Positions 1 through 6,608 of a DNA stretch of 14,092 bases are shown piece by piece. The stretch's first letter is position 1. Every line of letters starts with the position of its first letter. The notes under the pieces were generated by a model, which saw only the letters and a program-made list of their open reading frames with translations, had not been told where the DNA came from and made no database searches. The stretch spans positions 1 through 14,092 of the forward strand of contig JBEIGB010000090.1 in assembly GCA_040382095.1 (NCBI GenBank). Direction: 5' to 3'. The position numbers and the translations under genes are program-made. The stretch comes from JADJPL01 sp040382095. GTDB lineage: Bacteria; Bacteroidota; Bacteroidia; Chitinophagales; Saprospiraceae.

Positions 1-96
1 TCGATCGTCAGCTGTTTGTCCGATAAATACCTGAGCATCTGCAAGGAATTTGAACTAAATATCGCTAAAACCTTGCAGATTTTCACTAAATCCTAA
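1..96 (+). CDS. Possible C-terminal fragment of a protein (transposase?)
   Basis: Frame 1 of the plus strand is open for 31 codons from the window edge to a TAA at 94-96. The peptide reads SIVSCLSDKYLSICKEFELN and then IAKTLQIFTKS. It is rich in Lys, Leu and Ile and looks like an ordinary helical C-terminus. I do not recognise the family. The only reason to suspect a transposase is the transposon-end-like sequence about 70 bases downstream. An open stretch this short can occur by chance. Confidence 0.22.
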   Translation, partial: SIVSCLSDKYLSICKEFELNIAKTLQIFTKS

Positions 97-165
97 AGAA
101 AAATTCAACATAGACTCTTATTTTTCAAGAACTTACTAGAGAGCAGAGACTTTTTCAGCAAGCCC
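1..165 (+). mobile_element. Possible end of an insertion sequence (partial)
   Basis: Read on the minus strand from about position 165, the sequence begins GGGCTTGCTGAAAAAGTC, which resembles the terminal inverted repeats of several transposon families. It coincides with the point where the beta-helix-type gene at 136-465 loses its family-like sequence. A plus-strand reading frame is open from the window edge to a stop at 94-96, as expected for the 3' end of a transposase. No matching second end or target duplication can be seen because the element would extend outside the window. The identification rests on resemblance only, and the exact boundary (about 160-168) is uncertain. Confidence 0.3.
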
Positions 166-465
166 TAAATTAAATATCGCCTCAAAGGTTATAGCCAGCG
201 TATTGGGATTTTCGGCCAGAAGATACCCTGGGCCAAAGAGAAAAATTTTCTTGCTACAATTTAAATTGCCATAGCTGGTAGGCGAACCTTCGATATAGAG
301 GGTATCCCCGGCAGCAGCGGCGTCGTGGGCGGCCTGCAGGTTATTAAAATCTGCATTGATACCCGGCTGATTATTGACCCGCCAGATTTTTCCGTAGAGC
401 GCGGGCGGGGTTATTAGGGCGAGCAGAAAAAGGAAGGATAGCTTTGGCAGAATAAGCTTTTTCAT
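136..465 (-). pseudogene. Truncated secreted beta-helix-type protein
   Basis: The 109-residue product starts with a clear Sec signal peptide (residues 1-25, MKKLILPKLSFLFLLALITP, cleavage near ALYG-K). The following part, IWRVNNQPGINADFNNLQAA then HDAAAAGDTLYIEGSPTSY and IFLFGPGYLLAENPNT, matches the N-terminus of Bacteroidota surface proteins that continue into a right-handed beta-helix and usually a T9SS sorting domain, commonly several hundred residues long. Here the family-like sequence stops after about residue 80. The frame then runs through a probable insertion-element end (residues LGLAEKVSAL) into a stop. No beta-helix repeats or sorting domain remain. I therefore read it as a broken 5' remnant, although the short ORF could still make a small exported peptide. 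Confidence 0.6.
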
Positions 466-556
466 GATATATCATTTAGAATTGAAAAAGGAATGAAAAA
501 TTTATGATTACCCAAATCAGGGTATAATTTTTACCCACTCGAAAGTTATATGAGGG

Positions 557-581
557 CGAAAGTACCCGAATCCTACTTTCG
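557..581. repeat. Inverted repeat CGAAAGTA/TACTTTCG
   Basis: Perfect 8-base arms (557-564 and 574-581) surround a 9-base spacer. A third partial copy of the arm, CGAAAGTTA, lies just outside at about 540-548. The repeat sits about 90 bases upstream of the truncated minus-strand gene that starts at 465, so it could be an operator or part of that gene's leader. No regulator gene is next to it, and its function is unknown. Confidence 0.3.
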
Positions 582-621
582 TAAGCGCACAGCTACCGGC
601 TATGGTCTTGAAAACTGCATG

Positions 622-850
622 AAAAAAAGCCCGAGTTTCTGCTGCACACCATACGCAGAAAAAATTTCAGATAGAGGAATCGGGCGGTGGGACACCGAAG
701 CGGCAGTAGCCCCAAGAGGATTCCGTATAGCCTTGAATAGCAGGAGATTGGAGGGATATCCTGCAGTTAAGCGGCAGGATGCCCTGGACGTGGCCTTACG
801 ACCTTTTACCTGCGCGGGTGCGCATAAGCCGTCCTGTGGAAGGGTGTAAT
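622..850 (-). ncRNA. Candidate structured RNA with terminator-like 3' end
   Basis: This stretch is GC-richer than its AT-rich flanks and rich in complementary segments. On the minus strand it ends in a terminator-like structure: GCCCGA (685-680) pairs with TCGGGC (634-629), directly followed by seven T (628-622). Inside that stem a second one, TTTCTGC/GCAGAAA, pairs 661-655 with 642-636. Upstream, ATCCTGC/GCAGGAT pairs around 758-781, TGCGC/GCGCA pairs around 810-825, and GGAC/GTCC pairs around 787-836. Two overlapping ORFs of about 90 codons on opposite strands show no recognisable family. It does not match the core motifs of RNase P RNA, tmRNA or SRP RNA that I know. The 5' end is a guess. 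Confidence 0.25.
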
Positions 851-1044
851 TTTGCTTCATCATACAAAGGTTTAGGCGGGGGCTAAGCGGGGGAAAAGTC
901 CTGGGTCCGCCGGGTTTAAAAAATACTTAGGATGATAACCTATACAGGCACCACAAATTAGATCAGATTTGTTGCAACAGCTTAGCGCGATAAAAAAAGT
1001 GCGCTATTTTTCGTCGAAACGACGGCTTATTTGAGGGGTTTTGT

Positions 1045-1083
1045 AAATAGTATTCTGCTGCCTTCGGCGACAGAATACTATTT
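1045..1083. repeat. Palindrome, 13-base arms with GCCTTCGGC core
   Basis: The arms AAATAGTATTCTG (1045-1057) and CAGAATACTATTT (1071-1083) are perfectly complementary. The centre folds as GCC-TTC-GGC. The arms end in A and T runs, so an intrinsic terminator could form on either strand. It abuts, and overlaps by three T, the larger palindrome to its right. Confidence 0.75.
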
Positions 1084-1143
1084 TTTTAACGCCGATTTTG
1101 TTCATTTTGCTTCGCAAAATGAACAAAATCGGCGTTAAAAAAA
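1081..1143. repeat. Perfect 63-base palindrome, 30-bp stem, TTC loop
   Basis: Thirty bases (1081-1110) are exactly complementary to 1114-1143, with a three-base TTC loop. The centre is TTTTGC-TTC-GCAAAA (1105-1119). The same 15-base core occurs at 14006-14020 and 14078-14092. The outer arms, TTTTTTTAACGCCG and its complement, end in seven T and seven A, so transcription from either side would meet a strong hairpin plus U-run. It lies downstream of the minus-strand export operon, but about 200 bases beyond its last stop codon. Confidence 0.85.
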
Positions 1144-1149
1144 TATTCT

Positions 1150-1169
1150 TTGGCGGAAAATGCCGCCAA
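1150..1169. repeat. Small hairpin TTGGCGG/CCGCCAA
   Basis: Seven-base arms (1150-1156 and 1163-1169) flank a six-base loop, AAAATG. The arms match those of the two identical hairpins at 13166-13187 and 13305-13326. This looks like a diverged member of the same family, placed at the edge of the cluster inserted into repeat copy 1. Confidence 0.6.
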
Positions 1170-1289
1170 GGGCAGATAAGGGCCATTTTTAGCCCAGGAT
1201 GTTCCTGCCGCAACAAGCCCATTGAAATCACTTACCGGGAAAAATTTTCATCCACGGCATAAAGGTAAGGATAGTAAAAATTTCGTGGA

Positions 1290-1307
1290 ATACTCATAAA
1301 TGAGTAT
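1290..1307. promoter_or_regulatory. Palindrome ATACTCAT-AA-ATGAGTAT
   Basis: A perfect 8+2+8 inverted repeat lies 35 bases beyond the stop of the minus-strand gene at 1342. In repeat copy 2 the right half is kept (AAATGAGTATATT, about 6571-6583) but the left half has diverged (ATACGCAC). It could be a protein-binding site or a weak hairpin. There is no adjacent T-run strong enough to call it a terminator. Confidence 0.3.
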
Positions 1308-1341
1308 ATTTAACTGAAAACCCCCATTTCCCCCCATCCAA

Positions 1342-2166
1342 CTAAAACCTAATCACATAATATTTCCTCCCATCAAACAGACTGGCCACATACCTTCCGG
1401 GAAGGTTGGGCAAACCATGTATAATAGATTGATTATCAATAAAAAAAATTTTTTTTAACATAATAATCCTCCCATTAAAATCCGAAACGATTAGTGGATA
1501 TTCGCCATCGTCAAATCCTTCGGCGAATAAAATCCGTTCGGGTGCCGGGCCAGATACCCATACGCTTTTCTTTTTGATTATTGAGCTGCTCGCGGTGACA
1601 GTGGCAGAGTTTAGCTCCAAGGGCGTTTCAAGCCACACGGGCGTATCACCTGAAATCTGCCCGTTTCCATTGGCTGCGAGACCAGCGGCGTAGAACCTGA
1701 TTTTACCAATATTGCTCTCGGGCGACCGCCATGGCACAAAAAAAGTATTCGTGGCGACAGGCCGCTTCTGCTCAATGTACGACCGATTCCATAGGGGTAC
1801 TGCCCTCAAAGAATCGGGAAGGTTATAAAATGTTCCTCCCTGCTGGTTATTTTCACTTTGCAAAGCGACCATTTGTAAACCATACACCTTCGCTTGTGGA
1901 TCTGACTTGATACTTACCTTCACCAGATAATCCGTACCAGGCATATAATTCTGGACCGGCAGGGAATCTTTCAGGAGGGTCAGTTCAAGGGAAGCTGTCT
2001 GGTTTCCACCATAATGACAGGTCCTACAGGTCGTATTCAAGGACAGGGGCGACCCGGTCCGGTCTTCCCGTTGGAAGGTACCGACCCCGCCACTGCTGCC
2101 TAACAGCAAAAAAACCATGCCCATTAGAGCAGCCACTGATGGGAGCGCTAGCCTCCTGTTTTTCAT
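1342..2166 (-). CDS. Secreted anchor-V-domain protein with one CXXCH motif, T9SS-type C-terminus
   Basis: The product has 274 residues. Residues 1-29 are a signal peptide with a hydrophobic core (AALMGMVFLLLG). Residues 36-51 read DRTGSP then TTCRTCHYGG; C47, C50 and H51 form a CXXCH like those that attach haem c covalently. Residues 58-185 resemble the Reeler-like 'choice-of-anchor V' domain of Bacteroidota, ending in the typical AANGNGQISGDTPVW. Residues 205-274 resemble a type A T9SS sorting domain (DFNGRII, LPNLPGRYVASLFDGRKYYV), which implies export across the outer membrane. It is the last gene of the four-gene operon, 13 bases after the discoidin gene. There is only one CXXCH and I cannot identify a distal haem ligand, so haem binding is inferred and the motif could instead bind metal or form a disulfide. 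Confidence 0.75.
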   Translation of the reverse strand: MKNRRLALPSVAALMGMVFLLLGSSGGVGTFQREDRTGSPLSLNTTCRTCHYGGNQTASLELTLLKDSLPVQNYMPGTDYLVKVSIKSDPQAKVYGLQMVALQSENNQQGGTFYNLPDSLRAVPLWNRSYIEQKRPVATNTFFVPWRSPESNIGKIRFYAAGLAANGNGQISGDTPVWLETPLELNSATVTASSSIIKKKSVWVSGPAPERILFAEGFDDGEYPLIVSDFNGRIIMLKKIFFIDNQSIIHGLPNLPGRYVASLFDGRKYYVIRF

Positions 2167-2179
2167 TAGTTGGATATAC

Positions 2180-2926
2180 TTATTCTATTTTTACTAACTT
2201 CTCCTGCCGCATCGTCTTACCGTTTGAAAGGGTAAAGAAATATACTCCTGGCTGCAGGTTCTTAAAGTCCAGATCGAGCACCTGCGGCGGATAAAGGGGC
2301 AAAGTGGATTTTTTCAATAACCTGCCGGCTACATCCGTCAGCATCCAGGATATGGGTTCCTGACAATTGCCCTCAACCGAAAGATTGACCCTATCCATGA
2401 AGGGGTTGGGAAAAACGGAGGCAGACAGACAAATAGGGTCGTTGAATACTTCCCTGATGGGGGTAACCTGGGCACTTTGTTCCGTAACAAAGGAAATTTC
2501 CGATAGTCCGGCACACGGATGGCCCCAGGTTTCAACGACGCTCAGCAGTACATATCTTGCTTCTACGTTGAAATCCGGCCCGGGTAGCCCTTCGTACCTC
2601 GGCAAGCCGCTGGCTTTGGGCAGCTCAATGCGTTTGAAGAAAGTCCAATTAGCCCCATCAACGGAATAATCAATCTCCATTTTGGCAATACCGGATTCCA
2701 ACTGGTCGGGATAGTTGAAATTCCAAAAATGAGATTTGGTGATTTTTCTCACCTTTCCCAGGTCTATCATCAGCCAGTGGCCATCTTTTCTGACCTTATT
2801 AGGGCTTGCAGCAGCCTTACAGGCATACCACGCAGATGTCCAGTCCGTGCTGTGCTGATCCGGATAGCACTGGCTCTTTAAAGAGAGGCTCGCCAGCAAA
2901 AAGAAACAGAGTAATACAGGTTTCAT
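2180..2926 (-). CDS. Secreted discoidin (F5/8 type C)-like protein with T9SS sorting domain
   Basis: The product has 248 residues. Residues 1-19 are a signal peptide ending LSLKSQ. Residues 20-148 look like a discoidin/CBM32 beta-sandwich: TDWTSAWYACKAAASPN, then WLMIDLGKVRKI (the family's conserved 'DLG' strand), YSVDGANWTFFKRI, and RYVLLSVVETWGHPCAGLSE, where ARYV and GLSEISF are typical closing strands. Residues 170-248 are a type A T9SS sorting domain (VFPNPFMDRVNLSVEG, LTDVAGRLL, LQPGVYFFTLSNG, EKLVKIE). Such domains bind glycans or other ligands at the cell surface, but the ligand here is unknown. The protein has no catalytic domain, so an adhesin or a partner for the other operon products is likely. 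It starts 4 bases after the DUF1501 stop, which argues for co-transcription. Confidence 0.82.
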   Translation of the reverse strand: MKPVLLCFFLLASLSLKSQCYPDQHSTDWTSAWYACKAAASPNKVRKDGHWLMIDLGKVRKITKSHFWNFNYPDQLESGIAKMEIDYSVDGANWTFFKRIELPKASGLPRYEGLPGPDFNVEARYVLLSVVETWGHPCAGLSEISFVTEQSAQVTPIREVFNDPICLSASVFPNPFMDRVNLSVEGNCQEPISWMLTDVAGRLLKKSTLPLYPPQVLDLDFKNLQPGVYFFTLSNGKTMRQEKLVKIE

Positions 2927-2930
2927 ACAA

Positions 2931-4322
2931 TCAAATTTTCATAAAGCCAAGGGGCAAATTAGGACTGGATAGTGAATAGAAATTTTTGAGGCCGGGGAAG
3001 ATGGTCGGTAGCTCGTTGCGGCTTACCCCAAACCAAAGGGCAAGTTCAGCGAAGTATTCATCTGTGGAGGTGGTCGGGATAAATACGCCGTTTCCGACAT
3101 CCAGTGCACTACCCAGCTTTAGGCTTGGGTACTTGCCGTAGAATTTGTTCCCATTCAGAGAGCCCCCAACCACCATTGCAGTACCGCCCCAGGCATGATC
3201 GGTACCATCGCCATTGGAAGTCAACGTCCGGGCGAAGTCGCTGATCGTAAACAGGGTTACCTGCTTTTCAAGTTTCAGTTCTTTCATTGCCCCATGAAAA
3301 GCGCCAATCGCCTTGGACAACCTTCGCAAGTCACGGGTGTGGTAATTGAGCAAATAATCGTGATGATCAAAGCCCCCCATGTGGACGAAAAATATCTGCC
3401 GTTTGACCCCCAGGAATTTTCTGGCGGCGATGGTATTGGCAACCATTTTTAATTGTTCGGCAACCCTATCCCTATCAAATTTGGCGATGGAAAAATCCTC
3501 TCTGCGATAATAGGCGTCGAGAAATACCTCTCCGCTTTCCTGTGCATTCCGGATTTCGTCCATAAATGTTTTTTGGAAAGCATCTTGATAATTGTGATGC
3601 ATTAGGCTATCAATGGCCTGGCCGATGGGGTTATACTCATTTTTTCCCCTATTATAGCTACCGATTAAGTCTGCCCCATTATACGGATCTAGTGCGAAAG
3701 GAACTGTTTTTTTCCCTTGTTGAAAAATGTTTGTACCGTTCAAAGATAAGCTGATGGAAATTTTTTGGTTGGTATTCATATCCTTGAGCAAATCCGCTAC
3801 TCGCCCACCCCATCCGATCTGAGTCCGCTCATCGGGAATCCCTGTCATCCATTGTCTTTCCTGGTCTGAATGGGAAAAAAGGCCTAAAGGAATATCCCTT
3901 GTCGAACCATTAAGATATCTTTCTTTAGTCAAGGGCGCGACCAGGGTACCAACATTATTGATAAATACACATTCCCCGGAAAAGAACAAGTCCTCAATTT
4001 CCGGCATAGCAGGGTGCAAACCATAGGGAACACCACCTGTACTTGCCACATCTAGCGGTATCAACATTTTAGCATCTAAGGCCATATTCGATCGGGAGGC
4101 CGCGTAATCCTTATATGCCTCTGGCTCGAGGGGAACGAGTGTGTTGTAAGAATCATTTCCCCCCTGAAGCAAAATACAGACCAGTGCCTTGTAATCATCG
4201 GTTAACCCTGGGTTATCCAGTGCGGCCGCTCCGATTGCTTTTAGGTTTACAGCAGAGTTGAACATGGTAAGCATACCCATGCCCGTACAGCCACTTGCTT
4301 TTATGAATTGCCTTCTGTTCAT
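2931..4322 (-). CDS. DUF1501 family exported protein
   Basis: The product has 463 residues. The N-terminus NRRQFIKASG (R3-R4, F6-I7-K8) followed by a modest hydrophobic stretch is a Tat-type signal, as is common in this family. The DUF1501 domain covers about residues 45-455: VCILLQGGNDSYNTLVP (48-64), LFSHSDQERQW (148-158), FVHMGGFDHHD (312-322), FTISDFARTL (358-367) and GTDHAWGGTAMVVGG (373-387). DUF1501 belongs to the alkaline-phosphatase/sulfatase-like fold group. The His/Asp-rich motifs (H151, D153, H314, D319, H320, H321, D375, H376) could hold metal ions, but the reaction is unknown. It lies 6 bases downstream of a DUF1800 gene; the two families are very often adjacent in bacteria, which suggests they act together in the periplasm. 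No T9SS sorting domain is present. Confidence 0.9.
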   Translation of the reverse strand: MNRRQFIKASGCTGMGMLTMFNSAVNLKAIGAAALDNPGLTDDYKALVCILLQGGNDSYNTLVPLEPEAYKDYAASRSNMALDAKMLIPLDVASTGGVPYGLHPAMPEIEDLFFSGECVFINNVGTLVAPLTKERYLNGSTRDIPLGLFSHSDQERQWMTGIPDERTQIGWGGRVADLLKDMNTNQKISISLSLNGTNIFQQGKKTVPFALDPYNGADLIGSYNRGKNEYNPIGQAIDSLMHHNYQDAFQKTFMDEIRNAQESGEVFLDAYYRREDFSIAKFDRDRVAEQLKMVANTIAARKFLGVKRQIFFVHMGGFDHHDYLLNYHTRDLRRLSKAIGAFHGAMKELKLEKQVTLFTISDFARTLTSNGDGTDHAWGGTAMVVGGSLNGNKFYGKYPSLKLGSALDVGNGVFIPTTSTDEYFAELALWFGVSRNELPTIFPGLKNFYSLSSPNLPLGFMKI

Positions 4323-4328
4323 AGACTG

Positions 4329-6116
4329 TTATTTTAGGATATTGAACTCGGGAGTCGACAAAGTTATATGGATTGCATGCCGTATCCGTTCGCTACCCCT
4401 CAGATACTGTAGGATGGTTTTTTTGATCAGACTCCTCGTCCGATCCGTCATTTGGCCCCGCGTAAACCGCTTATCAATCTGATTTATAAGCGCTTCAGGA
4501 TCATTTGTGTAAGGGTTGAGTGTTGGAATTTCCATCTCAAGAGATCCTGCGGCAGCCAGGGTCCAGGTAAAGTTCAATATCCAATCGGTATTCGAAGATT
4601 GATTGACCCACCGGATCGCAGTAGTGGAATTATGGAGCTGAAATTCTGGACCCACCAACTGATTGCTTTGCAACATCCCCAGGGGAGAATATCCAGGCTG
4701 GTAAAAATTAAACACAGAGGGTGCAGACATGTAATTCTGTCCAGTATTCCAATGAGCAGATCCTCCGTTGGTAAAAATTTTATTGTTCGCATCCGGTATA
4801 ACCCGATAATTCCTTACCCGTTCTAAGTATCTCACAAAGGGCTCCTGCAATTTTCCCTGGGTGGGGATCTGCAGGGAGGCACAAGACCTTGCCTCCGGGT
4901 GAAGCAGGATGGCTCTAATGACGGCCGCCATATCCCCACGCACCCCTTTCCCATTATCATTAAAAGCCTCCGCGACACTTTTCACATAGGCCGGACTGGG
5001 ATTGCTGGTCACCAGTTTCTGGATGAGCTGTTTTCCGATGAATGGCCCGACATTGGGATGGTTGGCGAGGTGGTTTATTGCCATTTCAATATCCTTTAAT
5101 CCTTTCTGTCCGCCAGGAACGCTCAGTCCTAAAAAGGATTTAGGGCCGGTCTCGTGCCATTCTTCAAACATTCCCATGGGTACAGTAAAATCAGTGCTAT
5201 AAATGCCCCAACCAAAACGTGGCAGTTCTGTTGGCCGGCTATATGTCCCTGCTTTACCAGCACTCAATCCCGTAAAAATTTTAGCAAGCTCTTTAATATC
5301 CTGCTGCGAGTAGGTCGGGATAAGGTTGCCGGAAGAATCCCGCTTTAGCGTACCATCTATATTCAATTGGTACAATCCGATGGAGAACAATTGCATAACC
5401 TCGCGGGCATAGTTTTCATCTGGATGTATATTGCGCTCCGGGACGCTCTTTGAATTATTAAAATGGCTGAGATATAATCCCATACTTGGATGCAGGGTTA
5501 TTCCAAGTAATAAATCCTGGAAACTGCCAAATGCATGCTTGAGGAGTAAATCCTGAAAAGTGGCCATTCCTAAGGCAAATTCTGAAACATCAGATTGATC
5601 CGAAATGACGTAAATCTGGCTCAAAGCATAAGCAACCCGCTGCCTGAGATAGTCTTTCCCCTTCAAAACATGGGCCCACCAAGCATTGTGAAAGCTTTCT
5701 GACCGGATTACTACCGTGTCAGAACCAAAGGAAACGCCCAGAGAAACGGCATAAGCCCTTAAATCCGTATGGGTTTTCCTGGTAAGCTCCAACATATTAG
5801 GCGGGGGTATCTTCATCTGTTCATCAATCCACTGCTCCGGGGTAATTTTGGCAAACTTTGCCATATCCTCGAAATCTACCCCTAAAGAGGCTTGACGGAT
5901 TAGCCGGCCCATATTCGCCCAGTTGTAATCCATCCCCGTACCATCCATTACGGCTTCGTCCCTGACGGTATCCGGGGTTTCTTTGAGCATGGCCTGATCG
6001 CTGGAGATGACCTGGAAGGGTTTGATCCCTCTACCCCCATACGTTATGGTTTCCTGGCCCCAAACAGAAGCGATACACATTCCATACAGTAAAAAGGAAA
6101 GAATTTTGACTCTCAT
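4329..6116 (-). CDS. DUF1800 family exported protein
   Basis: The product has 595 residues and is the first gene of the export operon. Residues 1-20 form a Sec signal peptide (cleavage likely VWG-QE). The DUF1800 domain runs from about residue 66 to the C-terminus: RLIRQASLGVDFEDM (71-85), EQWIDEQM (94-101), DYLRQRVAYALSQIYVIS (155-172), HPDENYAREVMQLFSIGLYQ (231-250), IKELAKIFTGLSAG (274-287), and a C-terminal IRHAIHITLSTPEFNI, the usual family ending. The biochemical role of DUF1800 is not established. The consistent pairing with DUF1501 points to a shared envelope function. The sequence from 6117 to about 6220 is its leader. A TAATTTTA sequence about 20 bases upstream of the ATG weakly resembles the Bacteroidota -7 element TAnnTTTG. 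Confidence 0.9.
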   Translation of the reverse strand: MRVKILSFLLYGMCIASVWGQETITYGGRGIKPFQVISSDQAMLKETPDTVRDEAVMDGTGMDYNWANMGRLIRQASLGVDFEDMAKFAKITPEQWIDEQMKIPPPNMLELTRKTHTDLRAYAVSLGVSFGSDTVVIRSESFHNAWWAHVLKGKDYLRQRVAYALSQIYVISDQSDVSEFALGMATFQDLLLKHAFGSFQDLLLGITLHPSMGLYLSHFNNSKSVPERNIHPDENYAREVMQLFSIGLYQLNIDGTLKRDSSGNLIPTYSQQDIKELAKIFTGLSAGKAGTYSRPTELPRFGWGIYSTDFTVPMGMFEEWHETGPKSFLGLSVPGGQKGLKDIEMAINHLANHPNVGPFIGKQLIQKLVTSNPSPAYVKSVAEAFNDNGKGVRGDMAAVIRAILLHPEARSCASLQIPTQGKLQEPFVRYLERVRNYRVIPDANNKIFTNGGSAHWNTGQNYMSAPSVFNFYQPGYSPLGMLQSNQLVGPEFQLHNSTTAIRWVNQSSNTDWILNFTWTLAAAGSLEMEIPTLNPYTNDPEALINQIDKRFTRGQMTDRTRSLIKKTILQYLRGSERIRHAIHITLSTPEFNILK

Positions 6117-6220
6117 AATTATCCTGCTTTAACCATAAAATTACTGTCTTAGCATAAGTTGCGATTGAAGCATTTAAACCCCAACCTCTGCCGGGTCTCT
6201 ACCCAGGAGGAGCGGCCGAT

Positions 6221-6597
6221 TCTGCTCCATCATACATAGTTTAAAGCTGGGGCTTAGCAGGTAAAAAGTCCTGGGGCTGCGGGGTTTAAAATTACTTAGG
6301 GTGATATCTTGTACAGCTACGTCGAAGTATATCAGACTTGTTGCGACAGGTCAGCGCGATGGAAAAGTGCACTATTTTTCGGCCAAACTGTGGCTTATCA
6401 GAAGGAAAATAGCCGGGCTATATGACCCGAAAAAAGCGATGTGTGGGCAGAAAATAGCCATTGTTGACCCTGGATGACCTTTTCACAGCAAGTCGTAGTC
6501 TTCCCTTACCGGAAAAACTTTTATACACGGCATAAAGGTAAGAACAACAAAAATTTGGGGAAATACGCACAAATGAGTATATTTCACTGAAAACCCA
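6221..6597 (-). repeat. Long non-coding repeat, copy 2 (uninterrupted)
   Basis: This is the partner of 851-1325, in the same orientation and diverged by perhaps a quarter of its positions, judged by eye. It lacks the palindrome cluster: between GGCTTAT (6392-6398) and GGGCAG (6445-6450) it has about 46 bases, against about 139 in copy 1. It fills most of the 492-base gap between the PolX-like gene (stop at 6609) and the DUF1800 gene (start at 6116), so it could contribute the leader or promoter of the export operon. No conserved frame or RNA family was recognised. Confidence 0.7.
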
Positions 6598-6608
6598 CTT
6601 ATTCCGTC

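Larger units (their letters stand above)
851..1325 (-). repeat. Long non-coding repeat, copy 1 (interrupted)
   Basis: This stretch aligns with 6221-6597 in the same orientation. Shared blocks include TCATCATACA at the left end, a GGGTTTAAA block, GTTGC-ACAG with AGCGCGAT, CTATTTTTCG, GGCTTAT, and at the right end CACGGCATAAAGGTAAG, AAATGAGTATATTT and ACTGAAAACCC. The offset between copies is about 5370 on the left and about 5273 on the right, so copy 1 carries roughly 95 extra bases. These fall exactly where the palindrome cluster lies (1045-1169). No frame is conserved between the copies, so the repeat is probably not coding. It lies 3' of the four-gene export operon and fills most of the gene-free stretch 466-1341. 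Confidence 0.7.

Noticed and set aside
550..849. 99-codon plus-strand ORF in the intergenic region
   Set aside because: No recognisable family, no start context, a competing ORF on the other strand over the same bases, and strong inverted repeats throughout that better fit a structured RNA or non-coding DNA.
622..850. RNase P RNA, tmRNA or SRP RNA
   Set aside because: A GGCTTAT segment near 833-827 (minus strand) recalls part of RNase P, but the rest of its conserved core is absent. No tmRNA tRNA-like ends and no SRP domain IV motif were found.
600..863. 87-codon minus-strand ORF over the same stretch
   Set aside because: Its peptide has no signal, domain or familiar pattern, and its end overlaps the terminator-like stem; I treat it as non-coding.
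1004..1231. 75-codon minus-strand ORF in repeat copy 1
   Set aside because: It runs through the palindromes and is not conserved in frame in repeat copy 2.
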